DNA from: Phycisphaerae bacterium
Lineage (GTDB): Bacteria; Planctomycetota; Phycisphaerae; Phycisphaerales; UBA1924
Direction of reading: 5' to 3'
DNA length: 64,000 bases
Assembly (NCBI GenBank): GCA_030432255.1
Contig: JAUIHS010000005.1
Span: forward strand, 143,870 to 207,869
The position numbers and the translations under genes were made by a program. The stretch's first letter is position 1. Each line of letters starts with the position of its first letter. Of this stretch, positions 18,187 to 26,760 are shown one piece after another. The notes under the pieces were generated by a model. It was given only the letters and a program-made list of their open reading frames with translations. It had not been told where the DNA came from and searched no databases.

Positions 18187-19821
18187 TTAGTAGTCGAAGT
18201 CGTCCATGCCGCCGCCGGCACCGGCGCCCGCCTTCTTCTCCTTCAACTCGACGATCGCGGCGTCGGTCGTCAGCAGCAGGCCAGCGATCGAACCGGCATT
18301 CTGCAGCGCGACGCGCTCAACCTTGGTCGGGACGATCACGCCCATCTTGACCAGGTCGCCGTACTCGTGCGTCAGGGCGTTGTAGCCGTACGCGGCCTTG
18401 CCGTCCTGCTCCACGTTGTGCGCGATGACCGAGCCGTCGAGGCCGCAGTTCTTGGCGATCTGCTTGATGGGAGCGGTCAGGGCGCGATCGATGATGTCGA
18501 TGCCGATGCGCTCGTCGCCGACGGCCTTGTCACGCAGCGCGGCAAGGGCCTTGCGGGCACGGAGCACGGCGACGCCACCACCGGGAAGAACACCCTCTTC
18601 GACGGCCGCACGGCAGGCGTGCAGGGCATCCTCGACGCGGGCCTTCTTCTCCTTCATTTCGACTTCCGTCGCAGCGCCGACGTTCACCTGGGCAACACCA
18701 CCGGCGAGCTTGGCAAGGCGTTCCTGGAGCTTCTCGCGATCGTAGTCAGAGGACGTGGCATCGATCTGATGCTTGATCATGTCGATGCGTCCCTTGATCT
18801 GAGCGCTCGTGCCGGCGCCTTCGACGATCGTGGTCGCGTCCTTGTCGATCGTGATCTTCTTGGCACGTCCAAGCTGCTTCAGTTCGAGCTTCTCGAGGTC
18901 GATGCCGAGTTCCTCCATGACGACGTCGCCGCCGGTGAGGACCGCGATGTCCTGGAGCATCTCCTTGCGGCGATCGCCGAAACCGGGAGCCTTGACGGCA
19001 CAGATCTTGAGCACGCCGCGAAGCTTGTTGACCACGAGGGTCGCGAGCGCCTCGGACTCGACGTCCTCAGCGATGATGAGGAGGGCCTTGCCCGCCTCGG
19101 CGACCTTGGTGAGGATCGGGATGAGATCCTTGGCGGTGGTGATCTTCTTCTCGTGGATGAGGATGTAGCAGTCTTCGAGTTCGCACTCCATGGCCGCGGT
19201 GTCGGTCACGAAGTGTGGGCTGAGGTATCCCTTGTCGAACTGCATGCCTTCGAGGAGTTCGACCTCGGTCTCGAGCGACTGGCCTTCCTCGACGGTGATG
19301 ACGCCATCCTTGCCGACCTTCTCCATCGCTTCAGCGATGATCTTGCCGATCTGCTCGTCCTGGTTGGCGGAGCAGGTACCGACCTGGGCGATCTGCTCGG
19401 AGGAGGAGACCTTCTTGGACATCTTGCCGAGTTCAGCGACGATGCCACCGATGGCCTTGTCGATGCCGCGCTTCACCTGGTTGGCATTGGCGCCGGCGGT
19501 GATGTTCTTGAGACCTTCCTTGAAGATCGCCTCGGCGTAGATGGTGGCGGTGGTGGTTCCGTCGCCGGCGTCCTTGGAGGACTTGCTGGCAACTTCCTTG
19601 ACCATCTGGGCGCCCATGTTCTCGTAGGCGTCGTCCAGTTCAATCTCCTTGGCGACGGAGACGCCGTCCTTGGTGACGGTCGGAGCGCCGAAGGACTTCT
19701 CAAGGACCACGACGCGACCTGACGGGCCGAGGGTCACCTTGACCGCGGCGGCGAGCTTCTCAATGCCGCGGAGCATCTTCTCACGGGCATCGACATCAAA
19801 TGCAATCTGCTTGGCAGCCAT
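18187..19821 (-). CDS. groEL: Chaperonin GroEL (60 kDa)
   Basis: Folds proteins in an ATP-driven double-ring cage with GroES. 544 residues from MAAKQIAFD (ATG 19821, AAAGGA upstream). Family motifs: [17 protein letters not shown] near the start, [26 protein letters not shown], and the [12 protein letters not shown] segment near residue 400. The C-terminus ends [16 protein letters not shown], a much shortened version of the flexible Gly-Gly-Met repeat tail. It is the last gene of groES-ORF69-groEL. No CIRCE element is visible upstream of the operon. Confidence 0.97.
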   Translation of the reverse strand: MAAKQIAFDVDAREKMLRGIEKLAAAVKVTLGPSGRVVVLEKSFGAPTVTKDGVSVAKEIELDDAYENMGAQMVKEVASKSSKDAGDGTTTATIYAEAIFKEGLKNITAGANANQVKRGIDKAIGGIVAELGKMSKKVSSSEQIAQVGTCSANQDEQIGKIIAEAMEKVGKDGVITVEEGQSLETEVELLEGMQFDKGYLSPHFVTDTAAMECELEDCYILIHEKKITTAKDLIPILTKVAEAGKALLIIAEDVESEALATLVVNKLRGVLKICAVKAPGFGDRRKEMLQDIAVLTGGDVVMEELGIDLEKLELKQLGRAKKITIDKDATTIVEGAGTSAQIKGRIDMIKHQIDATSSDYDREKLQERLAKLAGGVAQVNVGAATEVEMKEKKARVEDALHACRAAVEEGVLPGGGVAVLRARKALAALRDKAVGDERIGIDIIDRALTAPIKQIAKNCGLDGSVIAHNVEQDGKAAYGYNALTHEYGDLVKMGVIVPTKVERVALQNAGSIAGLLLTTDAAIVELKEKKAGAGAGGGMDDFDY

Positions 19822-19870
19822 GCTGTTCTTTCCTTTGTCCCATGACATGTCGGGACGATTGAGTTCGTAC

Positions 19871-20080
19871 TTATCCGATCTTCACCCACGCGACCCGGGT
19901 CGCATCGATGATGTAGACGTGTTTGCCATCCGAGACCTTGACGAGTCCGTCATCCTCCGCGGGAATGAGGATGGCGTTCTGCACCACGCACGAGGGCGCA
20001 TCGCAGAAGACGAAGGCGGCGTCGCGTTCGCTGTTGAGCTCACCCAGCGCCTGGCGGAGTTCATCGTTCGTCATGGACAC
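19871..20080 (-). CDS. Small conserved-looking protein between groES and groEL
   Basis: 69 residues, probably starting at the GTG at 20080 (AGGAG six bases upstream); an ATG two codons later has poorer spacing. Sequence features: an amphipathic N-terminal helix ([19 protein letters not shown]), a Cys pair in [10 protein letters not shown], then strands [24 protein letters not shown], suggesting a small alpha/beta or beta-barrel fold. The gene sits 17 bases after groES and 49 bases before groEL in the same direction, so it should be transcribed with the chaperonin and may be heat-inducible. I do not recognise a family. A co-chaperone or regulator role is speculation. Confidence 0.65.
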   Translation of the reverse strand: MSMTNDELRQALGELNSERDAAFVFCDAPSCVVQNAILIPAEDDGLVKVSDGKHVYIIDATRVAWVKIG

Positions 20081-20097
20081 GGTCGGCTCCTTCCCGG

Positions 20098-20406
20098 TCA
20101 GTCGACGATGGCGAGGATGTCGCTCTCGGACATGATCAGGAAGTTGTCGTCATCCAGCTTCACTTCGGTACCGGCGTAGCTCGAGAAGATCACGCGATCG
20201 CCGGCCTTGACGGTCAGCGGGGTGCGATCACCGCTGTCGGTGTTGAGCGTGCCGTTCCCCACCGCTTCGATCACGCCCGACTTCGGGGTGTCCTTCGCGG
20301 ACTCGGGCAGGTAGATGCCGGACTCCGTCCGATCCACGGCCTCATCACGACGAACGATGACCTTGTCACCGAGGGGCCGAACCTTGATCCGGGTCTTTGT
20401 TGCCAT
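20098..20406 (-). CDS. groES: Co-chaperonin GroES (10 kDa)
   Basis: Caps the GroEL cage. 102 residues, usual length. Shows the family pattern [16 protein letters not shown] at the start, the mobile-loop region [20 protein letters not shown], then [21 protein letters not shown] and [13 protein letters not shown] at the end. GGAG lies nine bases before the ATG. First gene of the chaperonin operon, 68 bases after the receiver-like gene. Confidence 0.96.
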   Translation of the reverse strand: MATKTRIKVRPLGDKVIVRRDEAVDRTESGIYLPESAKDTPKSGVIEAVGNGTLNTDSGDRTPLTVKAGDRVIFSSYAGTEVKLDDDNFLIMSESDILAIVD

Positions 20407-20427
20407 TGCTCTGAATCTCCATTCACG

Positions 20428-20447
20428 GGGTCGCCAACACGCGACCC
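20428..20447 (-). promoter_or_regulatory. Hairpin in the groES leader
   Basis: Perfect inverted repeat GGGTCGC, six-base loop, GCGACCC, located 21 bases upstream of the groES ATG and ending close to the ribosome site. It is not a CIRCE element (TTAGCACTC-N9-GAGTGCTAA). It could be an mRNA stability or thermosensor structure, or a protein-binding site. Confidence 0.45.
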
Positions 20448-20474
20448 GCTCTGAGGTGTATCGGTACGGTCAAA

Positions 20475-20975
20475 TCACATGCAGCCGGTGGCATCTGGCC
20501 ACCGGTCGGCGTAATGACGCCGCAGAACGCGGCGCATGGTTTCCAGGACGAGTTCGAGCTTCACGGGACGCTCGATGACCGCGAAAGCGCCGGCGCGAAG
20601 CGCCGAGGCCGTCTCACGGACGTTGTCGCGGCGGGTCTTCCGACGCTTCACCACCACGGTGGGCGGCGGCGTCTCCAGTCGGTTCAGAAGATCGAGAATG
20701 CGGGCACCGCCCTCTTCGGAGCACCCGTCGCGCTCGTCATCAGAGAGAGGAACGCAGAGGTCCACCACGGCGATGTGAATCCGCTCCCGCCGGATCAGGT
20801 CGGCGGCACTGGCGGCGCTGTCGGCCCGCAGCGATCGCACGCCGAGCGGATCGAGCATCCGGGGCAGCAGGTCTGCCCAGGACTCTTCCCGCCAGCCGCC
20901 ATAGGACAGCAGGAGGTTGAGCCGTTCGGGCCCCGCGTCGTCAGGTCGGCCGGGTTGGGAGCGCAGATGCACCAT
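20475..20975 (-). CDS. Response-regulator receiver-like protein (divergent, stand-alone)
   Basis: 166 residues from the ATG at 20975; an ATG at 21011 is possible, and neither has a strong ribosome site. A CheY-like fold is suggested by LNLLLSYGGWREESWADLL, then RRERIHIAVVDLCVPLSDDE with an Asp at the phosphoacceptor position, then TVVVKRRKTRRDNVRETASALRAGAFAVIERPV, which aligns with the receiver end pattern (alpha4-GAxxFLxKP) but with ERP in place of the usual KP. The acidic pair normally at the N-terminal strand is missing, so phosphorylation is doubtful. No output domain follows. It lies directly upstream of groES in the same direction, so a shared transcript is possible. Confidence 0.65.
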   Translation of the reverse strand: MVHLRSQPGRPDDAGPERLNLLLSYGGWREESWADLLPRMLDPLGVRSLRADSAASAADLIRRERIHIAVVDLCVPLSDDERDGCSEEGGARILDLLNRLETPPPTVVVKRRKTRRDNVRETASALRAGAFAVIERPVKLELVLETMRRVLRRHYADRWPDATGCM

Positions 20976-21184
20976 CACACCCAGGGACAGGCAAAGTGCG
21001 GGCCAATCCATTCAAAGCCATAAACCACTTGCAGCAAGCCACTTAGCCAGGGTGTCGCGGCTGCCAAACTGTCACGAACGGGCCGGGAGCGGACGAGGGG
21101 TGTCAGAGTGGCAGTCGACGGGTGATGAGCTGAGTTCCTCTGAGTGACAGGCCGCAGGCCATCCACCCCGGAGCCGGGTGCCCG

Positions 21185-21224
21185 AAAAAGAAAAGGACGC
21201 CGCCTGAGATTCAGACGGCGTCCT
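21185..21224 (-). terminator. Terminator of the 999-residue exported protein gene
   Basis: Stem AGGACGCCG (21194-21202) / CGGCGTCCT (21216-21224), with four more pairs inside the loop (CTGA/TCAG). The A-rich stretch 21185-21194 reads as a U-tract on the minus strand. It lies 43 bases after the stop codon. Confidence 0.88.
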
Positions 21225-21266
21225 GGGACCCTTGTCATCCCGAACGGGATGCGAGGTACGAGATGG

Positions 21267-24266
21267 TTATGGCAGGCAGGAGGTGTTCCACGCGGCGAGG
21301 ACCGTGTTCAGGTCGTCGAAGTTCACGACGCCGTCACCGATCGGGCCACCGGGGTTGTACGGAGACACGTCGCCCATGGTGCCCTGCGGCACGGACATGT
21401 TCCAGTTGGCAAGCACCTCGTTGAGGTCGTCGAAGTTGACGACCAGGTCGCCGTTGGCATCGCCTTCGCAATCCGGGGCCGGAGCGGTGCAGTCATCCGG
21501 GGCGGACACGCTGCTGCTGCCGGTCATGGGATCGTAGGTGAAGTACTGGAGACCCTGGTGATCGTTGAAGTCCACGTCACGCACCTCGCCGAGGTTGTCG
21601 ACGCAGGTGTGCTGGGCGGTCTGGTTGGACACGGTGTCGTGGAACTCGCCGGTGATGAACGCGGCGACCTTGATCTCATCCATACCATTCCAGCCAAGCG
21701 CTGTGAGCGGGATGCAGAACTCGATACCAGTATCAACCGTAGCCGGATCGGTGCCGCCACCATCGTAGTGGTTCATGGAACCGAGGACACCAGCGGTGTT
21801 GCTGTTATTGATGTCCAGCTGCGCGAGAGGCGAGCCAGCGTCGCCGCCACTGAGGGCACCGAGGCCACCGGTGATGCCCTGACCCATGAAATAGCCTTCG
21901 CCGGGATCAACACCATCGGGACGCAGACGGACATAGTTGATGTAGACGTTCGCCTGACCCAGATCGAAGTTGCCGGTCTTGATACCGACCCAGTAGTCCG
22001 GATCGAAGCCGGTGTCGAAGGTCAGACCGTCGTTGAGAACAACGACCATCGGGTTCTTCGGATCAGAGTCGTCAATGAAGGTCACCGGGCCACCCATGCG
22101 ATCGAGAGCGCCGGAGTCGACCTTGACGTTGCCTTCGTTCTCGGGCGTCGCGGGATCGTCGTACAGAAGCGTGTTCTGACCGGAGCCCGGGATGGTGTCG
22201 AAGAAGATCTGAAGAGCGGTGAAGTCAGTGGCGAGGTTGCCGGCGATGAAGAAGCAGGCGTTGGAGCCTTCGACGCGGGCGTAGATCGCATCGATCTCGT
22301 TGCCGTTGCCGAATGCCGCGGTCGCATCATCATTGTCACCGAAACCAACGACCGGCTCGTAGACGCCGTCCACGGCGCCGGCGCTCTTGGCCACCTGCTC
22401 GCCGATGCGGCCACCATTGCCGCCGCCATCGGTCAGAAGCTCAGCACCCTCGGCGAAGTGCTCGATGGTGCCTTCGTTGTCACCGGTGCCGTACACGACC
22501 ACGTAGTCGGCTTCGAAGCCGGTGTCGAACGTGAAGCCGTCGGGGCCGCCGAGGCCGTTGTTCAGACGACCACCGTCGATGCCGGCGTTGTCGCCGCGAA
22601 GGTCATTCTGACCACCCGTGGTGGTATCGAAGAAGCACATCAGACGGTTCCAGTCGTGGATGTTGCCAGCCACGAAGACGTACAGGGCGGGATCGCCGTC
22701 CTTGAGACCCACGGTGGCGTACACGGCGCACATCTCGGAGCCGTCAGCCGTATCGGGATCGCTGTCCGAGTTGTCGGAGAAGGACGTGCCGTTGGTCGTG
22801 TTGACCCACAAAGCGGTGCCGTACGCGGCCACATCCAGCGAACCGTCGATCGTGATGCCCGGGTTGGTGGGCGAGCCGGGAACACTGACGGTCACGAACT
22901 GGTTACCGTCCCAGTCGTTGAGGTCAACTTCCTTGGCGGGGAACCCGAGGCTGCCCGGGTCGGGCGTGCCGACGGAGGTGAGGCCGCCGGTGCACTGGTT
23001 GGACATGAAGTCCTGAGACTGACCGACCAGGAAGGCGCACATGTCGATGTCGACAGCGCCGAGGTTCATGACGTCGTACTTGATGCTCTCAAGATCAACA
23101 ACGAACTCGATGCCGGTGGTCACGGTCGCGGGGTCGGTCACATCCGCCTCGCTGCCGGCGCCGCCCTGCGGGCTGCGGCCGGCCACGCCGCCGAGGTTGC
23201 TGTTGTTGCAGTCCACCATGATGGTGCCGCCATTCTGCGGACCGGGGGCATTGATCGGGCCAAGCAGCTTGTTGCCACCGCCGACGAAGCCGCCCGGAGC
23301 ACCACCGAGGCTGCCGATGGCTGCCGCGTCGAGGTAGTGATCGGGGTTGGTGGCGCCGATGGTGTAGCTCATCCAGTAGTCGGCCGCGAAGCCGGAATCG
23401 AAGGTGAGCCCGTTCATGTTGACGCCGTCGTCGCCCATGCGGTTGAGGCCGCCGAAGCCGACGTCGGAGTTGTCGCCGCGAAGCTTGTTCTGCCCGCCGG
23501 ACGCGACATCGAGGAAGAGTTCGAACTTGCGGAAGTCGGAACTGAGGTTACCGGCGATGAAGACATAGAGGATGTCGGTGGTTTCATCGACGTAGGCGTA
23601 GATCGCGCTCAGTTCTGAGCCGTTGGCGGTGTGCTGATCGGAGTCGGTGTTATCACCGGCGGAGGTGCCGATGGTCTGAGTCCAGAGCGCGGCGGGGTAA
23701 TGCCCGTCGAGGGTACCGTCAACGGTCGCGGCCATGCTGGGTCCGCCGTTGGGATTGACGGAGACGTACTGGAGTCCGGGGAACCCGTTGAAGTCGATAT
23801 CGCGCGGTTCGCCGAGTGCATCCTGTTCAGCGCCGAAACCGCCGACGACCTGGTTGGAGACGTCATCGTGGAATTCGTTGTTGAGGATACCGGCGATCCG
23901 GATGAACTCGCTTGGCCCGGCCTGGAAGCCGACTTCATCGAGGTCGATGGCGTACTCGATACCGGTGGTCACGCTTCCGGGTCCGACTTCACCCATGATG
24001 GGGAAGGGGTCGCTGACGGTGGTGCCGGCATCGAAGCCGCCCTTGCCACCGACGTTGCTGTTGTCGGAGTCGAAGGTGCCGTCGATGATGGCTCCGTCGA
24101 GGAAGTCGATGACATTGGACTTCTGCACCATCAGCGGGCCGTCGTAGCTCTCCGGCCCGGAGAAGATGCCGTCCTTCTCGCCGTCGACGATGACGATGGC
24201 AAAGGCGCTGGTACCGGCCAGGAGGCACGGCAGGCACGCCCCTTTGAGGACAGTCTTGATACTCAT
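21267..24266 (-). CDS. Large exported repeat protein with dockerin-like C-terminal tail
   Basis: 999 residues with signal peptide (KTVLKGACLPCLLAGTSAFA). The body is acidic and beta-rich and repeats an approximately 280-residue module. One half recurs as VTTGIEYAIDLDEVGF.., VTTGIEFVVDLESIKY.., VDTGIEFCIPLTALGW.. followed by a variable part and NQ; the other half recurs as ALW..DNTDSD..ANGSELSAIYAYV..LYVFIAGNL..GGQNKLRGDN..GLTFDSGFAADYW, in two full copies and one variant copy. The last 55 residues carry two dockerin-like repeats (DANGDLVVNFDDLNEVLANW and DGVVNFDDLNTVLAAW). No enzyme motif is visible; the many Asp/Asn turns suggest calcium binding. Two LacI-type palindromes upstream suggest control by a sugar-responsive repressor. 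Confidence 0.85.
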   Translation of the reverse strand: MSIKTVLKGACLPCLLAGTSAFAIVIVDGEKDGIFSGPESYDGPLMVQKSNVIDFLDGAIIDGTFDSDNSNVGGKGGFDAGTTVSDPFPIMGEVGPGSVTTGIEYAIDLDEVGFQAGPSEFIRIAGILNNEFHDDVSNQVVGGFGAEQDALGEPRDIDFNGFPGLQYVSVNPNGGPSMAATVDGTLDGHYPAALWTQTIGTSAGDNTDSDQHTANGSELSAIYAYVDETTDILYVFIAGNLSSDFRKFELFLDVASGGQNKLRGDNSDVGFGGLNRMGDDGVNMNGLTFDSGFAADYWMSYTIGATNPDHYLDAAAIGSLGGAPGGFVGGGNKLLGPINAPGPQNGGTIMVDCNNSNLGGVAGRSPQGGAGSEADVTDPATVTTGIEFVVDLESIKYDVMNLGAVDIDMCAFLVGQSQDFMSNQCTGGLTSVGTPDPGSLGFPAKEVDLNDWDGNQFVTVSVPGSPTNPGITIDGSLDVAAYGTALWVNTTNGTSFSDNSDSDPDTADGSEMCAVYATVGLKDGDPALYVFVAGNIHDWNRLMCFFDTTTGGQNDLRGDNAGIDGGRLNNGLGGPDGFTFDTGFEADYVVVYGTGDNEGTIEHFAEGAELLTDGGGNGGRIGEQVAKSAGAVDGVYEPVVGFGDNDDATAAFGNGNEIDAIYARVEGSNACFFIAGNLATDFTALQIFFDTIPGSGQNTLLYDDPATPENEGNVKVDSGALDRMGGPVTFIDDSDPKNPMVVVLNDGLTFDTGFDPDYWVGIKTGNFDLGQANVYINYVRLRPDGVDPGEGYFMGQGITGGLGALSGGDAGSPLAQLDINNSNTAGVLGSMNHYDGGGTDPATVDTGIEFCIPLTALGWNGMDEIKVAAFITGEFHDTVSNQTAQHTCVDNLGEVRDVDFNDHQGLQYFTYDPMTGSSSVSAPDDCTAPAPDCEGDANGDLVVNFDDLNEVLANWNMSVPQGTMGDVSPYNPGGPIGDGVVNFDDLNTVLAAWNTSCLP

Positions 24267-24373
24267 GGAATCTCTCTCAATCTGGGTTTATCAGATGCCT
24301 ATTCACACGCGTGCAACGCCTCGGGACGACGTTGCGCTTCGAGATCTCTGCTTCCCCCCGGCCCATTCTTCCT

Positions 24374-24389
24374 GGTAAAGCGCTTTACC
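24374..24389. promoter_or_regulatory. LacI/GalR-type operator (site 1)
   Basis: Perfect 16-bp palindrome GGTAAAGCGCTTTACC with the central CG typical of LacI-family operators, 108 bases upstream of the ATG of the 999-residue protein. It is paired with a second site 79 bp away (centre to centre). Confidence 0.75.
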
Positions 24390-24452
24390 CTTCCGGAGAG
24401 CCAGCCGCATCACCCCCGATTTCACTCGGCCGAATCCGCCGGTACACACTCT

Positions 24453-24468
24453 GGTAAAATGTTTTACC
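24453..24468. promoter_or_regulatory. LacI/GalR-type operator-like palindrome (site 2)
   Basis: GGTAAAATGTTTTACC: seven-base arms matching the outer half-sites of site 1, with a TG centre. Two sites in one control region would allow cooperative binding or looping by a tetrameric repressor. Confidence 0.65.
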
Positions 24469-24520
24469 CATGCACAGAATAACCCGGATTCAACCCCCGC
24501 GGCAAGACCCATCCGCGCAA

Positions 24521-24560
24521 ATTCTGACCCAACCCTTTCCCAAAAATAAAGTCTGACCCA
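24521..24560. repeat. Pair of REP-like TCTGACCCA motifs
   Basis: ATTCTGACCCA (24521-24531) and AATAAAGTCTGACCCA (24545-24560) in direct orientation. The second resembles the GGGTCAGACTTTATT motif seen in many genomes in repeats linked to RAYT (TnpA-REP) transposases. No transposase is nearby. It also lies just after the arfB stop and could affect read-through into the operator region. Confidence 0.4.
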
Positions 24561-24572
24561 GCTTCCGGCCCC

Positions 24573-25019
24573 TCACTCTGAATCGGGCGGCCGACGACGA
24601 CGCTTCAACGCACTTCGACGGCTCTTCGCCTCCAGGCGACGCTCCACCGACCCCCGTGAGGGACGCGTCGCGATCCGACGCTTCGGCTCCGCCATCGCCC
24701 GCACCAGCATCTCCCGAAGCAACTCAAGGCAACGCCCACGGTTCCGATGCTGACTGCGCGACTCCTCATTCGCAATGATCAACTCACCCTCCGACGTGAT
24801 CCGACCTCGCTCGTGACGCCGAAGGCGGGCCATCGCGCTCTTCGCCAGCGGGATCTCGGACAACGCCAGACGCAACTCCATTCGGGTCGCCACCTTGTTC
24901 ACGTTCTGACCACCGGGCCCCGAACTCCGGGTCGCCTTGAAACGCAACGAAGCCTCGGGAACGCGGACGCCCGGCGCAATCTCAACACCACCTGGTTGGG
25001 TTCCGCCTTCTTCCGTCAT
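24573..25019 (-). CDS. arfB: Alternative ribosome-rescue factor ArfB (peptidyl-tRNA hydrolase)
   Basis: Releases stalled ribosomes on truncated mRNAs by hydrolysing peptidyl-tRNA. 148 residues, the usual size. The catalytic GGQ is at 36-38 within RSSGPGGQNVNK, preceded by SLRFKATRSSGPG as in class I release-factor domains. The C-terminal tail is strongly basic (KRRIATRPSRGSVERRLEAKSRR..), the part that enters the empty mRNA channel. No stop-codon recognition domain is present. It is divergent from the beta-barrel gene. Confidence 0.93.
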   Translation of the reverse strand: MTEEGGTQPGGVEIAPGVRVPEASLRFKATRSSGPGGQNVNKVATRMELRLALSEIPLAKSAMARLRRHERGRITSEGELIIANEESRSQHRNRGRCLELLREMLVRAMAEPKRRIATRPSRGSVERRLEAKSRRSALKRRRRPPDSE

Positions 25020-25070
25020 GACATCCTCACTCGCCGTGACCCGACGCAGCCGTTACTCTCCCTGACTCCA

Positions 25071-25940
25071 ATGACCCCCAATAACGCCGGGATCAACCAC
25101 GTGACAAGATCAACACTCCTGCCACTCGCCATTCTAGCCCCACTCGTCGGCAGCACCGCCGCCGCCGCAGAGGACCCCGCGGAGACCCCGTTCACACTCG
25201 AAACCCCCTGGACCGTGCGCATCGAACCGGTGCTCTGGTACCCCGGACTTCGAGGCGACATCTCGTTCGCCGGCGGAGGAGATTCCGAGGACAACGCATT
25301 CGAAGTTGAGGACATCGATCTCGACGAAAACGAGATCGCCCCCGCAGCCCGCGCTGAGATCCGCTGGGACCGGTGGTTTGTCAGAGCATCGGGGTTCACT
25401 TTCAACGCGGATGAGACCGGACGAGCGGGCAAGGCGGTGGACGCCGGTGCACTCGCGATCCCCCGCGGCACCCTCGTGGACTTTGACCTCTCCTATTCGT
25501 CCTTTGAGATCTCGGCGGGCCACCGCCTCTGGGACCGCACCCTCGGCGCCGGCGGCGACGACCAGGTCGGTTTCAGTTTCGACCTGTACGGTGGCCTCCG
25601 GTACTACGAGGTTGACCTCGACCTGGAGACCGCGGGTGGTTCGGTATCCGGTGACGGAAGTTGGATCGAGCCGATGATCGGTATCCGCCTCGGTCTGGAG
25701 ATCACCCGGGACTTCTCGATTGATCTGAATTCGGACTTCGGTTTCTGGGACGCCGGCGATGATGCTTCCTCGTCGTGGAACATCGAGGCCGGTTTCCGCT
25801 GGGAACTGCACGAGAATGTTGATGTGCGACTCGGGTTCCGGCACCTGTCCACGGACCTCTCCGAGGGATCGGGGAGCGATGAGTTCATCTTTGACAACGC
25901 ACTGGCCGGACTGGCGCTGTCTGTCGGGATCAGGTTCTGA
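25071..25940 (+). CDS. Outer-membrane beta-barrel protein
   Basis: 289 residues from the ATG at 25071, or 279 from the GTG at 25101, which has a slightly better ribosome site (GGGA). The signal peptide is STLLPLAILAPLVGSTAAAA. The mature part shows alternating amphipathic strands (WTVRIEPVLWYPGLRGDISF, VGFSFDLYGGLRYYEVDLDL, DFSIDLNSDFGFW, VDVRLGFRHLS) and ends LAGLALSVGIRF, with the C-terminal Phe typical of proteins inserted by the Bam machine. No known porin family is recognised. rsmD starts two bases after its stop. Confidence 0.75.
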   Translation: MTPNNAGINHVTRSTLLPLAILAPLVGSTAAAAEDPAETPFTLETPWTVRIEPVLWYPGLRGDISFAGGGDSEDNAFEVEDIDLDENEIAPAARAEIRWDRWFVRASGFTFNADETGRAGKAVDAGALAIPRGTLVDFDLSYSSFEISAGHRLWDRTLGAGGDDQVGFSFDLYGGLRYYEVDLDLETAGGSVSGDGSWIEPMIGIRLGLEITRDFSIDLNSDFGFWDAGDDASSSWNIEAGFRWELHENVDVRLGFRHLSTDLSEGSGSDEFIFDNALAGLALSVGIRF

Positions 25941-25942
25941 CC

Positions 25943-26578
25943 ATGATTCGGATCATCACTGGAGAGTTCAAGGGAAGGCGGCTGGAGACGCCGCGAGACT
26001 CTTCGAAGACTCGCCCGCTCCCCGACCGGGTGCGAACGGCCATCTTCAATATGCTTGCGGGTCACTGCGAGGGCTACGCATTTCTTGATGTGTTCGCAGG
26101 CACGGGCTGCTTCGGTCTTGAGGCCATTTCGCGTGGTGCATCGGAGTGCGTATTCGTCGAACGCGACCGGCACATCGCGGGCATCCTGCGTCGCAACATC
26201 GAATCGCTGGGCGCCGGGGATCGCGCCTCCCTGGTGCAGGCAGATGCGCTGGGGCTGACCGTGCTGTCCCGCTGCCCCCGTCCCGTTCACGTGATCAACT
26301 TCGACCCGCCGTACCCCATGGTGCAGGATCCAGCACAGCGGGCGCAGGTCTTTGAGCAGTTCGTGAGACTGACGGAGTACCTCGATGCGGACGGCTTTGC
26401 ATTGCTGAGAACGCCGCACCCCTTCTATGAGCCTCGCGCTGAGGACGAACCGGTCAGCACTCGGATCGAGGTGGACATGACGTTGCCCGGTCTGCTTGGT
26501 CCGGAGACGCATGCCTACGGGAGCACGGCGGTGCACTGGTACGCGAGGGCTCAGGATTCGTCGGCGGATTCGGCCTGA
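25943..26578 (+). CDS. rsmD: 16S rRNA (guanine966-N2)-methyltransferase RsmD
   Basis: SAM-dependent methylation of G966 in 16S rRNA. 211 residues. Motifs: IITGEFKGRRLETP and RPLPDRVRTAIFNML at the start (RsmD signature), the SAM loop LDVFAGTGCFGLEAISRGA near 48-66, VFVERD after it, and the catalytic DPPYP near 121-125. The start is two bases after the preceding beta-barrel gene, so the two are likely co-transcribed. The last 28 bases overlap the convergent small membrane protein gene. Confidence 0.93.
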   Translation: MIRIITGEFKGRRLETPRDSSKTRPLPDRVRTAIFNMLAGHCEGYAFLDVFAGTGCFGLEAISRGASECVFVERDRHIAGILRRNIESLGAGDRASLVQADALGLTVLSRCPRPVHVINFDPPYPMVQDPAQRAQVFEQFVRLTEYLDADGFALLRTPHPFYEPRAEDEPVSTRIEVDMTLPGLLGPETHAYGSTAVHWYARAQDSSADSA

Positions 26579-26745
26579 TCCGGCTGCGTCGGTGTGGTGT
26601 CGTCAGGTGATTCGAGCCTGGGCGGTCCGCCCTGCTTGAGTTCCACGAGGTCGACCCCGATGACGAGCAGCATGCCGATCCATGCGACAACCAGGGTGAT
26701 GATGACCCAGCGTGCGACTCGCCGGCGTTGTTGCGGGGTGGACAT
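26551..26745 (-). CDS. Small single-span membrane protein
   Basis: 64 residues from the ATG at 26745. Basic N-terminus (STPQQRRRVARW) then one membrane helix (VIITLVVAWIGMLLVIGVDLVEL) and an acidic, Thr/Pro-rich tail, giving an N-in topology. Its 3' end overlaps rsmD on the opposite strand by 28 bases. The family is not recognised; the strong charge asymmetry and the hydrophobic run suggest it is real. Confidence 0.55.
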   Translation of the reverse strand: MSTPQQRRRVARWVIITLVVAWIGMLLVIGVDLVELKQGGPPRLESPDDTTPTQPDQAESADES

Positions 26746-26760
26746 GATGCGCTCATTGTA

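Noticed and set aside
17752..19722. 656-codon plus-strand open frame opposite groEL
   Set aside because: groEL is certain on the other strand; the frame is a composition artefact.
20407..20474. CIRCE element upstream of groES
   Set aside because: No TTAGCACTC or GAGTGCTAA half-site; only the GGGTCGC hairpin is present.
21144..23618. 824-codon open frame on the plus strand opposite the 999-residue protein
   Set aside because: Antisense frame kept open by high GC codon bias; no signal peptide, family motif or ribosome site, while the minus strand has all three.
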